This document shows positions 48,401 through 61,100 of a stretch of DNA of 64,000 bases, in pieces. The translations under genes were made by a program, and so were the position numbers. How positions within the stretch are numbered: position 1 is the stretch's first letter; every line of letters begins with the position of its first letter. The notes beneath the pieces were generated by a model that worked only from the letters and a program-made list of their open reading frames with translations, did no database searches and was not told the origin of the DNA. Source of the DNA: Toxotes chatareus. Lineage: Eukaryota; Chordata; Actinopteri; Toxotidae. The stretch is from NCBI GenBank assembly GCA_016801885.1, contig CM028891.1:15103017-15167016 (forward strand), in the 5' to 3' direction.

Positions 48401-48929
48401 AAAAAGATAATAAATACAAAAGATAAAGCATAAAAATAACAGAGGGCAGGTCTTACAGGTCAAATAGTGGAGATTAAAATTCTGATTGTGCTTGGAATGA
48501 AAGACAAAGACTTAAAAACATTCTTAGTTGCCAAAGGCAACCTATAAGGCACACTTAATTAAGGCACATAATAAGGCGCAATTAATTTAACATTAAGATG
48601 CAAAAGCAAGTACAACTGGCAATTTAGAAATGACCAGGGCATGAAGATAAGTGTAGGAACAGCATGCATGGGAATCATCTAATTGGGGAGATGATTTTTG
48701 TTTGCTGCTAGATAATTCCTCATGGCAATTAGTGCATGGGCCTCTCAGTGTGCCTAATCTATTGGTAAGATAGACTATGAGAACACAGTGGCTTCTGTAA
48801 GGAGACACAGGTTCAGACAGACAGAGACAACGACTTGATCCATGCTTCTCAGGCACGTATCTGATATGTCTAAGTGTCTGTGTGATGTTCTCCGAGTCCG
48901 GGAGAGAAAAGTAAACAAACAAACTTGAA
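45441..48929. other. no gene seen
   Basis: AT-rich. Contains T tracts near 46105 and 47975, an A tract near 46242 and (CAG)n at 47368-47384. The A-rich stretch 48290-48560 may be an old repeat but matches nothing I can name. Confidence 0.5.
47368..47384. repeat. (CAG)n trinucleotide repeat
   Basis: Five to six CAG units, not in a supported coding frame. Confidence 0.9.
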
Positions 48930-49180
48930 ATAAAACGAGGCAGAGGAGCGGCGCGAGGCCTTCCAGAGCAGGTGGTGGAGCCCTCCAGATGCTGCAGAAA
49001 AGCAGCGAAGCAGATAATGTCCTGCCTAGATTACCTCAGGGACCCCGATTACAGTGGAGCGTCCTCATCTGGGTCAGCTCCAAGCTGGTTCTGCAGGGAT
49101 CAGCTGTTCTCACTGTCGTCCTGCTGGCCTCAGCTGTCTCTCACCTGCTTGTGACCAGTTTGGATGCACTGACACTTTGA
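48930..49180 (+). other. GC-rich block with a 63-codon frame of unknown nature
   Basis: A GC- and CpG-rich patch. The frame 48989-49180 would give a 63-residue product with a hydrophobic segment at about residues 39-55 (SAVLTVVLLASAVSHLLV region). A second overlapping frame (60 codons) exists, the start context is weak and no splice sites frame it. It could be a repeat fragment, a conserved element or, less likely, a microprotein exon. Confidence 0.2.
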
Positions 49181-49407
49181 AAATTGCAGTCTCAACAGAC
49201 ATGATATACTGTGCTGTACCTGCTGTATAGTGACAGCCATATTTGCAAGTTAATTGATGCCCTAGATGTTGTTCTGCCTACATCTGCATAAAGACACTTT
49301 TCAAAAGCATGGAGGGATTACTGAATGGGTCTAAGGGGCGCAGCCCCCCCCCCAGGCCCCAAGAGGTCAGAGGGCCCCTAGGATAGAGCCTCTGACTGAA
49401 GTGAGAG
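49181..49407. other. no gene seen; C-run near 49346
   Basis: Contains a run of about ten C (49346-49356) in 'ggggcgcag..caggcccc', probably a repeat fragment. Confidence 0.4.
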
Positions 49408-49833
49408 TTAAAGGTACTATACTTTATGTAATATTTGAAAAACTATTGTTATTAATGACGCTGGTGGCCGTAAAGTGAACTGCAGTTAGCACCCTGTTGC
49501 TTGTGCTGGTAGGCGTGAGCAAGCATTTTGGGTAACAGCCAAAACAATGACGTGACATACACAAGACTGAATGTGACTGATAGTTAGTTAATTAGTTTCT
49601 ATCACAGCTCTCATTTTGCTAAATCGATGTGAAGGCACTCGAAGCTAGTGTAAACATCACATCCTTTGGATATTCCCAGAAAATCTGTCCCAAGTTGTTG
49701 TTGAAATCAGTCCACAGGCTGTTATAGAGGACAAAGTTGGGGAATGTCTTATTTTTTAAGTTACATTACAATTAGCAACAAAAAAAAGGAATTAAAAGAT
49801 GTAAATTGCTTCATGTTCCTATAGTACCTTTAA
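49408..49833. mobile_element. non-autonomous inverted-repeat DNA element (MITE-like)
   Basis: The left end TTAAAGGTACTAT (49408-49420) is the exact reverse complement of the right end ATAGTACCTTTAA (49821-49833). The enclosed 426 bp have no long frame. I recall closely similar bodies in other fish genomes, including 'gttgttgttgaaatcagtcc' and 'acaggctgttatagaggaca' near 49695-49735. This would make it an interspersed family. Either the terminal TTAA is part of the inverted repeat or it is a TTAA target duplication; the sequence cannot separate these. Confidence 0.65.
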
Positions 49834-50220
49834 TGTTTGCTGTTAGAAAGTCAATCAAATGAATACAAAGACACAAAGTAACTGCAAAGAACTGCCCACT
49901 GACTACAAAGAGACAGAATTTTTTGTTTTCACTTTGAGTCCAGCTGAATCATTTGGTCTGCTCTGTCTGGTCTGTGTGCCCGCTTACTGCAGCTGCTCTT
50001 TAGGACACAGTTTGGACTAAGTTAAGCTTCAGTTTGTGTTTTTTTTTCTGTTTGGATTGCACCTGGCACAAAACCTTAATTTACTTATGGAATTCAGACT
50101 GAGGGGGTGAGATGGCTCTTTTTTATTGCAGCACGGTGTTTTTAAGGTGATTTAGTCTGATAAGTCAGGCGTACTTACATTAAAGTCTCGCCTGGTGCTT
50201 AGATTTAATAAGGAAAATTA
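49834..50220. other. no gene seen
   Basis: AT-rich spacer between two transposon remnants. Confidence 0.5.
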
Positions 50221-50420
50221 AAGTGGCTCTGGAAAGTATTCAAACCCTTTTGCATATTTATCTTGCTATCGATTTCATTTAAAATGGATTAAACATACAT
50301 TTTTGGTAATTAATTTTACACATAACTGAAATGACAGCAAAAACACATTCATACAACTGTTTTGCTAATTTATTAAAAATCAAGAAAATGACATCTCTCA
50401 TATACATAAGTATTTACCAT
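50221..50420 (+). mobile_element. Tc1-like transposon terminal inverted repeat, remnant
   Basis: The blocks 'tctggaaagtattcaaaccc', 'aaaatggattaaacatacat', 'ttacacataactgaaatgac', 'tttgctaatttattaaaaat' and 'catatacataagtatttacc' follow the order of the long (about 200 bp) terminal repeats of teleost Tc1-like elements. No transposase is adjacent, so only one end remains. Confidence 0.65.
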
Positions 50421-50840
50421 GGACTCGTTCCACTGGCTCTCTAAAGAGAGCTCAGTCACATTCTGTTTGGTCTCAGTATTTAAAGTTCACCTCGTCAGTG
50501 TAATTTAATGTATAGATGGAGATATAAATTCAGATTTTGCAGTATAATGCAATATGTAGGATTAAATCTAGAGTTTAAAAAAAATGAAGACAAACACAAA
50601 GAGATATATAAGATAACTATATAAGATATAGTCTGTATCTTGTGTACTCAGTAATAAAAAATAAGGTATATAAATTTCCAAGTAACCTGGATGGATATTT
50701 CAAGGAGATGTAACCTGAAACCAAGAAAAAATAGAGATATTTCAGCACAAAGGCATCTTGACTCACATACTCACGAGGATCATGACCTCAATTTTCAGTG
50801 TCTGCCACTAGGAAAGCACAGGTGCACTCAAGTAGAGACG

Positions 50841-50860
50841 GCTAGCTAGCTAGCTAGCTA
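50841..50860. repeat. (GCTA)5 tetranucleotide repeat
   Basis: Five perfect units; the unit is self-complementary so the tract is also a palindrome. Confidence 0.95.
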
Positions 50861-51109
50861 TTGAGTTTGTGTACCCCTTAGGGCAAAAACATGTCCACCC
50901 AGCAAACCTTTTATGTTTCTCTCAACAAACGGTTCACTCAGGGGTAGCGAGGGACTGTTGGTGATGGCGAAAATGTATTCCACTCCACATTCAAACTTTG
51001 ATTGAGCTTGACAGGGAATCCTTAACTGAGTACAGCATATGGACAGACTTGGGGCTTTTCATTTGGAGAGGTTCACTGACTTATTTAAATGTTGTCTGCC
51101 TTCGTAGAG

Positions 51110-51130
51110 TTTTTTTTTTTTTTTTTTTTT
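51110..51130. repeat. T21 homopolymer
   Basis: Uninterrupted T tract. Confidence 0.9.
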
Positions 51131-52040
51131 GTGCAGACCCTTTACTAACTAGGAGAAAGCAATGCAGATATTTATCATTTTCTTTCTTTGCTACACTTTA
51201 TGATCATCTCAGCTAGGTTTATCTGACGTGACATAAAATGAACCCAACCCATATGGGATAATCCCAACTGTGTGTTTGTGCACACGTCCCCTGAACGGGA
51301 TTGCATGCCTTCCGGATTGAGATTAAGAATGGCAAATGTCTGTCTGATTACACTTAGGCTACAGAAGTCCTCTGAGCTATAGCTGAGTTAAAAAAAAAAA
51401 AAAAGACAAAAACATCTGTCTCCCTAAAATGTAGCCCTACTCACAAGTGTGCTTATGGGTAAAAATAGAACTCCCATCATTTAATTCCCCACTTAGCCTC
51501 AAAAAGCAATCTTCTCCTGAAACATTAATAGCTTGTTGACATCTTGCAGTGAGCCACAGTCTATCAGGTGGCATGTGTAAATAAGGCTTCATTCTTCATA
51601 TTGATTTTTCCCCCAGGTTTTGACAGCAGAGGAAATCACGGAGCTCATTGCTGTGTGTTCTTGCAGATACCGGGGGCTATTACAGCCTTTATTTCTGTTT
51701 CCATCCACTTTCTCTAATAAACATCATGAGCCTACACTCATCACCGAGCAAAGATGTGGTTTGGATTTCTGCTTTGTTTATTTGAAAGCCTAAAAAAAAT
51801 CTTCCATTTATTATGAAGCACCTGTAGCCCTCAAATAGCCTGGTTTTATCAGAGGATATTGATTTTACGTCCTTATTAATTCCCCTGCCTTTTAATGGTA
51901 ATATGTTCCTCTGAATTATGTGTAGTACTTATTTTGGTGACCAGTTAGTGTTTACAGTAAACTGCAGCCTCCAGAAATTTGAATGCAGAGTTGAGAGAAG
52001 AATATTTAAAACACAAGTTTTAAATACACGTCTCATAAAC

Positions 52041-52310
52041 CAGTGGTCCCCAATCTTTTGAGCTGTTAAAGTGAAGCAGCGTCTACCTGTAATCCATCAA
52101 CACTGGTAGTATGGTTAGTAACCAGATCAACCAAAGACTGATTTGTGGACCTGGGCCCATTTCCCCCATTCAGCTGTGCAAAGAAAGTCAATTTCTGTCA
52201 TTTTCTGACAAGTCAGTGTTTGACAGTGAATATATTTGTCAGTGGTACATGTGAAGTCGTTGCAAGCCACACGACAGCTCCGTACTGCAGGTAGAGCCAC
52301 AGTTTCAGCA
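52041..52310 (+). mobile_element. hAT-like transposon remnant (tentative)
   Basis: Starts with 'cagtggtccccaatcttttg', close to the hAT/Charlie end 'CAGTGGTTCCCAAACTTTT'. It is followed by unique-looking sequence that I loosely recall from other fish copies. No second end and no 8-bp duplication were found. Confidence 0.35.
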
Positions 52311-52355
52311 TGTGCCTGCAACATTCACACAACTTGAATGAAATAGCATCTGCTT

Positions 52356-52373
52356 ACTATACTATACTATACT
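52356..52373. repeat. (ACTAT)n pentanucleotide repeat
   Basis: About three and a half tandem units. Confidence 0.85.
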
Positions 52374-55300
52374 CTAAAATACACCTGTCAGTGACATCAT
52401 CAGGGAATATAAACATAATTAAGTAATCAAGCAGACATATTACATATGTAAATGACATTAATTGCAGACATGGGTTTGAAATATTCATTCAAATTAGTCA
52501 CATCATTTAGGCAGGGATCTCTTCCCAGTGAGAGTAATCATTGAACTAATTAGGTCAGTCAATGCAAGTTGAAACAATCTGAAAAGCAATTTCAGTTTCC
52601 AATTAATTCTTCACAAAGAGAATGAAACTAATATAGGATGCAAGTGTGTGAAGCAACTGGTAAGGATGGAAGAAAAATCAACACACCACCACCAGCAAGA
52701 GCATGAGAAATTTCAGCATAAAAGCTGAGCCTCAGCTGTCATTATTTTTCACCATCTATGGGTCAGAATGTGTGTTTGCCGAGCTGACAGTGTGTATGGA
52801 TTTTGGAAGTATCTCAGGAACGCTATTCAGTGCTGTAGAGCTGAACAGGGTCAGATGAAAGCCAAACACTCTTCCACCTTTCTCATACAAAACAAATCAC
52901 TAAGGAGAATTCATAACCAGCTGGAGAGCCACATACTTTGTTCAGAAATACACAGAACAAATAGAGGCGATTCACCCAGCCAACAGCCATGGCTGAACAC
53001 ATGATTCTGGGTCACAGTTTGATATCATGGTGATAGTTTTGGCAAAATATGAAGTGACACAATAAGGACAATTAAGATTGCATTTATTAATTTGTGCAAA
53101 ATGTTCTTTGGCTCTCTTTTGCTATATCTCCCCAAGCAAATTTCAAATAGCACATGGGTACACTGATGAGACCATGTGCTGAGGCCTGGACTCAGTGACC
53201 CCGTGCACTTGTTTTGCCCTTTCTCTTTTCACCTAGTTCCACCTGATTCTCAGTTTCCATCTGCCCATCTCTCCATCCTCAGAGATCCCACCAGAAGCCT
53301 CCAGAGAGACAGATGCTTTGTCCATTCATTCAGTAATTACATTCCACTGCCAGGTCTTTGCAGGCTGATTATTTAGCTGTCTGTCTCTTTCTCTTTATCT
53401 ACTGGCAAGCCACTTCTTCTGTGTTACCTCTGATTCAGGTGCTCAGGACTGTGGTACATCTAGATAAGACTCACATCCAGTAACATCGTCCTGTCTGAGC
53501 TGAACAATGAAAGTGACTGACCTGCCAGGTTTGGGTTTATTTTAGCTCCCATTCATGGAGGAAAAACAATAATCACTTTAATAATCACTTTTGCAAATGA
53601 CAAATCCAAAGTGTTTAACTGCATTGGATATAATGAATTTATTAGAGCAGTAATGTATGGGAAGAATCTAAACAGCAGCATATGGGGCATGTTTGTTGGT
53701 GAGCTGAAGCTATTAATCATCTTATGTGGCCTATACAATCGCAATACAAATGTGTACCGTGAGAACATAAAGTTAGTTCTCAGAGAAATGGGAACAAATG
53801 CCTCTGGGCTTTAGTTCTCGCCTTACTTTTTCTTTTTCTCAATTTTTTTTTTTTTTTTTGTCATTTATGTCACAGCGTCACCAGCTGTTGTTGCAGATGG
53901 GCAAAGCAGCAACCGATTTAACACCATCCATTTTTATGCAAGCACACAAGAGACTGCATATAGTCGCTCCCTGGCTTCAGCTGTCTCATCTAAGCTGATT
54001 CCCCCCGTCTTTTGTGGAGGACCCAGTCTTGCTACTCTTTGATTTTGACACACAGATTTGTCAGCATCAGCCTTCAAGTGAGACTGTTAGCATCCGGTGG
54101 AACAAAGAGGAGCGGTGAGGTGCCACAGGAGGTGTTCAAGAGGTTGAAAATGGCTTGAGACATTATTAAAGCAAGGTGAAGCGTCAAGAGTTAACAGCAG
54201 GGAGGTAACGTTTAAGGTGATGCTGCTGCGATTCACAAATTACCCAGATCAGTGTTTAAAGAACACATGGTGTAATTACTGGGAGTCTATTGTGCTTCTA
54301 AAATCTCTTTTGACTCTTTTATGCATATTCTACCAAAGTAGACATGGGCGTTAAACACCCAATTGCCCAAGCAATAACTACCAAACAGCTGCACTATATC
54401 AGACAGCCAGTGCATTAACCTGTCTTGTTACTTTCTGCTGTGGTAATAATGAGAAGCAGTGTGAATGGAAAAAAAGGATATATATATTTACAGTCAGGAC
54501 TACTGTCTACTATTATTTTCCTCACCTCTCTGCTGGTGCTGCTGTTAGTGGTACCCAGTAAGTTCTAACTCACATGTGTTCCTGTCCAGCCACTTGGCAT
54601 AAAGTGTACCAGTGGGAGGACACAGAGAAGGTCACCTTAATAATATTTGTACTGACTGCAACCTCTTAGTGAAAAAGAAAAAAGGCTCCAAACTCAACAA
54701 AACCGAAGGAGTTGTTTTAATCAATTTCCATTCAGAGGCACTACAGGACTTCTCCGAGCTGGCAGCTAATGGAAGGCCATTGCCTACTGTTTAGATAAGG
54801 AGGAAAGAGACTGACCATGAGGACTACATTAGCACAAGCTGCAGCACAATAACTTGTTCTTGTTCACTCAAAGTAAATAAATATCATCTTCAAAGTTCAT
54901 TTTAAAGTGAAGCTTGCATCTATTAAGCTGTTGTGATGATTCATGTGTCCAAGCGGGCATAGTTCTTCAAGATGTTGAATAGGAATTTCAGTTTTGGGCC
55001 TTTAATCAGTGCTACACTGACCACCACTCACAGAACTTTAAAAATAAAGTCTGACAGTTCTGGAAACATGTTATCACTGTAGCCAACAAATAGTCTAGCA
55101 CATAACCCCCTCATAAAACCAAAAATTCAAAAATCTTGTTTTTACAGTTTTTAAATAAACTAGGTATAGTTAGATATATAGTTAGGATGAAAACACAAAG
55201 TGCAGACATGTTACAGTACAGGAAAAAAAAAAGTTTCCTCTTGCTGTGACAGGAGTGCAGTGAAGGGAAAAAAACTGTAACTGCAAATAGGACAGTAGGA

Positions 55301-56419
55301 GGGAAAGGCTGAAAAGAGTGTTTCTTTTATGACTAATTCCATTATGATGTGGTCATGAAAATCAGCTGAAAAGCACTTAAATGTAGGGGTTTTAAAGCTG
55401 GAGAGCACTATGAAGGAATAGTTCAGATCAACTGGAGCGTCATTACATTTCCTGAGTGGTGTGTGGATACTGGGTAGACACTTATTTTACCCACGGCAGT
55501 GTAATATAGCCGAGAGCAGGTCCAGAAATTTGCCACAGGGGTTACTGGGATTGGCCCTGTCCTCTAGATATCAAGAGCTGAACTTCCCAAACATTAAATC
55601 AGTATATTTCAACCTTCCTGTCATAGTAATATAAACATAAACAGACAATGGTGTTAAACTGTTGCCCGGGACTTGTGTTGTGACCAATCACAAACAAGAA
55701 GTGTTGTCCCACCTTTTTGGCAATCTGAAATGTTGGCTTTTCGTTTTCTGAACATTTATTGTGTTTGACCCTCAGGGCCATTGTATATTTCTCAGTATGT
55801 CCCATGTTGCAGGAGGATGGCAGCTGCACCACTGTTTACAAGCACTGCAAAACCTCATCCACCTGCGCCTCAAAAAACACCCACCTTCATTTTTACAGTG
55901 CACCCAATAAAATGTGGATTTTTTTGGACTAGGATTTGAGACATGTTGCTGCACTAATAAGCATGTTAATGGGGAAAAACATATGGGACATTGTGTCCTT
56001 TAGGATCCTCTTGTACATTTCTTGCAGACTGGAGAACTACTTCTGCATCAACATGTACTGATTCATGCACCAGCTACAAATAACAACCCATACAACTAGA
56101 TACTGATTGTCAGTATGAACATTATTAAAAAGATGTCCCATTCAGAGAGAATAGTGGAGACTAAATTCTTAAATTCACTGCCCAAAGAAAAGCTCTGATA
56201 TTTTCTCTCTATTATCTTTTGAGATTATTGGAAGGCTCATCTTGATAATAAAATCCAATAAAATAAAACTCTAGGAGAGTGTGAAGGAATTTTCCTTCTG
56301 TAGTCAGTGTTAGGGTTCTAAGACTCATAAGTAAGCCCTAAAGGCAATAGTTCACTGTCTATCTCTAGGATAGCAACGAAGATGCTGATAGGGTCCAGTG
56401 GGCCCATTCCCTAGTGACA
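52374..56419. other. no gene seen
   Basis: T tract at 53843-53859. The block 53860-54010 is CpG-containing and non-repetitive. The block 55410-55580, starting 'gaaggaatagttcagatcaa', may be an old repeat end. No coding exon is supported. Confidence 0.45.
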
Positions 56420-56433
56420 GTTGCCATAGCAAC
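56420..56433. promoter_or_regulatory. RFX-type X-box
   Basis: GTTGCCATAGCAAC fits the X-box consensus GTNRCC-N0-3-RGYAAC at all positions. RFX factors use such sites, classically in ciliary-gene promoters and also in enhancers. No promoter or first exon is evident next to it. It lies inside a 175-codon minus-strand frame (56352-56879) with no recognisable domain, which I do not call a gene. Confidence 0.5.
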
Positions 56434-57744
56434 CAAGGTCGCAGCACAGACCCTACTCTCGTAAAGATATGATAAACTGAGTCTCTGAATGGGAAAGTAA
56501 ACAGTCTTTGAGAATAGACAAGTAAATAGTCATAATGCAGGTGTCCCTTAAGGAAAGGCACACTGTCTTCCCCTGGAGAGGATGTAAGTATTACATAGAA
56601 TATACCTGTGCAATGTAGGTTCCAGCTACAACATATGGTGTCATTAGGAGCTTCCATATCTTGCAGTGGCTCATGGTGGGAAAAATAACTGCACCACTCA
56701 ACATGATTGCTTCCCCTGTTTAATCTATAACTCAACCTGTCTGTGCTTGACTGGAAAAGCTTTACGTTGTTATATAACTTTAAATTTTTGACCTCACTTA
56801 CTAGTAGTCTCCATACAGCTTCACCCAGCTTCTCCAAACAGACAACACAAGCTTTCATTGTGTGCGTACTGATGCACATTTTACAACGAGGTAAAAATGC
56901 AAAACATTTCCAAGCAGGGCTGAATCATGCTGTCTCGTGTGGGAAATCAACACATTAAAAGCAGCAGAAATTCTCCATGTAAATTCTCAAGATGGTTTTC
57001 CGTAGCCTTGTTGTGCTTTCAGGCCTTGTCTCCTGCTTCGGATCTTTGCCAGTGTTATAGTAATGTGTCAGGATGTGTCATCATCTCATCCAGGCAACAC
57101 TTTTTCAGATGAATCCGTTAAGGTCTCCCTTTTTCTGCAAGATTGGGTGGATTACTGCATGCACACTGTCAGGAGACTGTTTATTTTTAGACAGCAACAG
57201 CGCTGATTGTATTTTGAGTGATTTAATAAGAGTTGAGGAATTTGGAGAAACTTTGCTGGGTTTGGAACATCGCCCCTGAAAGGTCAGCAGAAATTAGTGG
57301 AGTAGGAGCAAAACTTAACCTTTCCCTGGGCTGACTGACAGAGAGACAGAAGTGGCTTGATTGCAGCCATTGTGTACTCATGTGTTTGATGATAATTACA
57401 CATCCTGTTGTTTGCTGCATAAATATTTCATGAGCTCTTATCATGGATTTAGAAAGACTATGAGATTTTCACTGTCCTACAGCAGAAAATGGCCATAATA
57501 TATCTGTGAGCGGGCGTTGCTATGGCTGTTACTCAGTACTGATGACTTGCTCTAGAGCTGACATCTGTGGCTTTTTACCTTGACTCTCCCTTTTGCAAAC
57601 CTCAGTAGCGGTTGCCGTTGTCTTTGCTCTGCACGGAGCCTGATAAAAGTTCAATTTTACTTAATGCTAGTTTATAGCAGCCTCTTCCAATTACTGACAT
57701 TTTTGAGTGTGTGTTGAAAATATGTGATATACTGGAACTGAGTT
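56434..57744. other. no gene seen
   Basis: Includes an X-box half-like 'gcgttgctatggc' near 57514. The minus-strand frame covering 56352-56879 has no domain or splice context. Confidence 0.45.
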
Positions 57745-58105
57745 GTTAAAGGAAAAGTTTGACACTTGAATTAATTAGCCAGTATGACTCATTCCAAATT
57801 TAAAATTACAACTACCAGTGTCTTGAAGTTCATTAATTAACAAGTATAATCTTTGTTTAATATATACACTTACAAAAGTGTAAAAATTACAATTATTTCT
57901 TAAGGATTAGCAGCTAGCAACTACACTGTGACAACATTAGTCTTTATAAGTGACTTTTGGACAGATCCAGGCTAGCTATTTCATCCTGCTTCCAGTCTAT
58001 GCTAAGCTAAGCTAATTCTATTATAACTCCAGTATCTAGCTCCATGCAAAGACATGAGTTTGCTTTTAACCCTTTCATCTAACTCTCAGCAAGAGCGTGA
58101 AACAA
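57745..58105 (-). repeat. longer copy of the 'gttagcttagcttagcat' repeat
   Basis: Reading the minus strand gives, in order, 'gctgagagttagatgaaagg', 'agctagatactggagtta', 'attagcttagcttagcatag', 'actggaagcaggatgaaata', 'gctagcctggatctgtccaa' and 'ttacacttttgtaagtg'. This is the family order. It is the most complete of three copies in the window. Confidence 0.65.
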
Positions 58106-61100
58106 ACAATATAATATAATAAAATTCAAGAAAATGACTGTAACTTTGTTCTTGTTTAATATGATGCCTTAAAAAAAGAAATGCACATTTCAAATGCAAT
58201 GTGAGGCCTCTGAATTCACATCCAATGCCAAAAAAAAGATGTGTTTTTTTATGGGGAGTTATTATTGTAAATGCCTATAATATAACATGAGCACAATTAG
58301 AGTAATTTCCACCTTTTCTGTTAATGCACAAGACAGTTACTACTGTGATCTGAGAGACTGTGGCATCCACAGAACTAATAATGTGCCTGAACCAGGAAAC
58401 AGAAAGTGAGAGGGGATTACACACATTTCACATCCAAAAACAAACAAAAAGCTATTAAAAACATTATTTTCATCATTTTTTTAAAAACATGGCTGAACCA
58501 CAGTGTTTTATATGACAAGTCAAGTATTATATTGTCATTATGTGAAATATTAAAAATGTTCTAAAATCCACATTCCAACCATTGAAAACAAGGTGTCAAC
58601 AAGCTATTTCCATAGCAGTTTCACATCTACCCAAAACATGTGCTGTGCCATCATTACTATATGTGGACACAGGACAATTGCAGTACTTAGAGAAACACTG
58701 AACTGCAGAATGACAGCAACATCAGTCTCTGCTTCCTCTGTGTTCTTAAAAGAAAAATTCTTTACGCCAGCAACTAGAGATTTGTGTCTGCTCTATACAC
58801 TGCATAGTAAACGTGACCCAGCAGCACAAACTAGCACACTTCAGCACTGATATTGATTACAGGCAGAGGGATAAAGAATGTAACATCTGGAGACACGGTT
58901 GGGTTTTGATGAACATACCCCCTTTGGACACTAGCGGGTAAATTCAGCTGAGCATGCCTCGTGCACTTTAATGGAAGTTTTTTTTTTTTTTTTTCAAAAC
59001 ATCCCTGTGAAGAAGGGATTTTATTGCCATCCATTCTAAATTAAAGCCATTAGAAGCAGTAATGCAATAGCTCAAAAATGGCTATTCATTCACTTTGATA
59101 TCCTGTTTGACACTGAAGAAAACCTGGTACAGAGCCAATTTAGCAGAAACACAGAGGAGGGATGTAGTATGGTGATAACTCTTTAAGGCATAGCTTTCCA
59201 TATGCTTAATGTGTAATCACAACTATTATTTTAAATATTCTAAATGACCTGGTAAGAAATTTTATATTAAAATCATGTCTATGTTAAGTATTTTAATTTT
59301 CCATTTATATTTTTTTAATATTATTTATATTTTTTATTATATATTCATATAGTATCAATACTTGTATGTGAAGCTGGATGCAGTCTGAAAATTAGTTTAT
59401 TGTGATACCTTAATGTTGCTTAAATTATCCTGTTTTTAAAGGCTGCATCGTGACACATACTTTTGAGCTTACGCAAGTGCTATGAATGAAATGAATAATA
59501 AGTATGTTTATATGCCCACTGATATCCCAGTTATGAGTCATCCTGTGTATAATCATACACAGGACAGCATGTTCACATGGAATATATAGCACTGATTATC
59601 ATGTTCTCAGACATGCTTAGACATGACTACCGTGTCTACACAGACTGAGTTTTCTCAGTGTTTAAAGATAAACACATTTTGGTTTGGATCTGCTTGAAAG
59701 AGGAGGGAAACCTCAACACTGACGTGTTCAGAAAACCCACGCATGCATAGATCAGCAGCTCCTGGTCCCTCACAATACGATTTGAGCACAAACTGGGCGT
59801 AATCCAAACCTCCCATTACGAGACACCATTATCAGCAAAAGTATAAACCTAAAACAAGAGCTGAAAGCATACAGTTAACTCCCTGGGCCACAAACAAGAC
59901 CCAAAGCACATCTCAATATCACACAAGACTGAAATCACACCTCCCAACTTTCTGTCCCTAATTGGCTTTTTTTTTTTGTTGTTGTTGTTTTTTTTGAAAA
60001 GTGTAAGGTCAGCAAAGGGAGTTTGGCAGCTTGCAAACCAACAACTAAGGCAATAAAGTCTGGATAATTTAGGACCAGCAAAGCAACACTGTCAATTTAG
60101 TAAATATTTGTGTAATTTCACTGCAGACAAGAGTGAAATCTACTAGCATCAGACTCAATGGACCAACTGAAAGGAAAAGAATCACACTTTCGAGGATTAC
60201 AGCAAAGACATTAGTGAAAGAACAAGACAAAGTGTTCAGTAAGGAGACTGTACACTGTATGTCAGACTGAACCGGTGATGCAACGATAATCTGCTGCTTA
60301 CAACTCTGTTACAACTCTAACAACTGCCATAAAATCAATACCTTGGCATATTTCCGACTTGCCTACTGGCCTAGTCCGAGCAGCTGAGACGTGACCCGGA
60401 AACATGACACCATATGGAAAAGGTGACGAAAGAGAGCAGGTGTCATCCTCCACATCACCATCCAGCTGGAGTCATGGGTCACAGCCTCCGCAGAGATAAA
60501 TACAGAGGAGCTTGTCACGCAGTGATAAATAACAGGCTCATTGTCTCACTGATAAGCACCCTCTGCAATCTTTTTGTACGTATTTTATTACCTCCATTGG
60601 GAAAAGAGATCAAACTTACTGAAAATCTGGCTTTAAAACATGTAACCTTAAAATCAGTATGTCTGTGAGACATGAAGATATTTGTGTGGAGCAATGGGCT
60701 TTACAGTAAAACCTATTACTTGTCATTCACCGGCCTTTCTGAGATTCAGTTTGCTTGCACATAGGCAGCTCGCTATGTCTTTATATAAAGCTGAAGCATT
60801 TTTCACAGGGTCATGGTTTAACATTAGACACAGACGAGGCCTAAAGAAAACGCTGTACAGCAGCTAAGGGGAGGCACAGCGGCGTGATTTGTGTACAAAA
60901 TGATTGGCTACATCATTGTGAACATTTAAGCTATGACTTGTGATTGTATTAAGTCAGTGGAAAGCTATGCCCTCAAGTGTCATCACTGGTAAATGGTGTT
61001 ATTGTAGTACAGAAGAGGATGCATCCTCTGCTAATTTAGCCCAATATCTGGTTTTCCTGAGTGTGAGAATATTTATATAGGATTTTACATTTTTACCAAA

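Larger units (their letters stand above)
50421..52040. other. no gene seen
   Basis: AT-rich with (GCTA)n at 50841-50860, a T tract at 51110-51130 and an A tract near 51390. Short frames only. Confidence 0.5.

Noticed and set aside
48290..48560. A-rich block as a retroposon
   Set aside because: No recognisable head or boundaries; may only be compositionally biased.
56352..56879. 175-codon minus-strand frame
   Set aside because: No domain or splice signals; the composition resembles translated noncoding DNA. An undetected old repeat remains possible.
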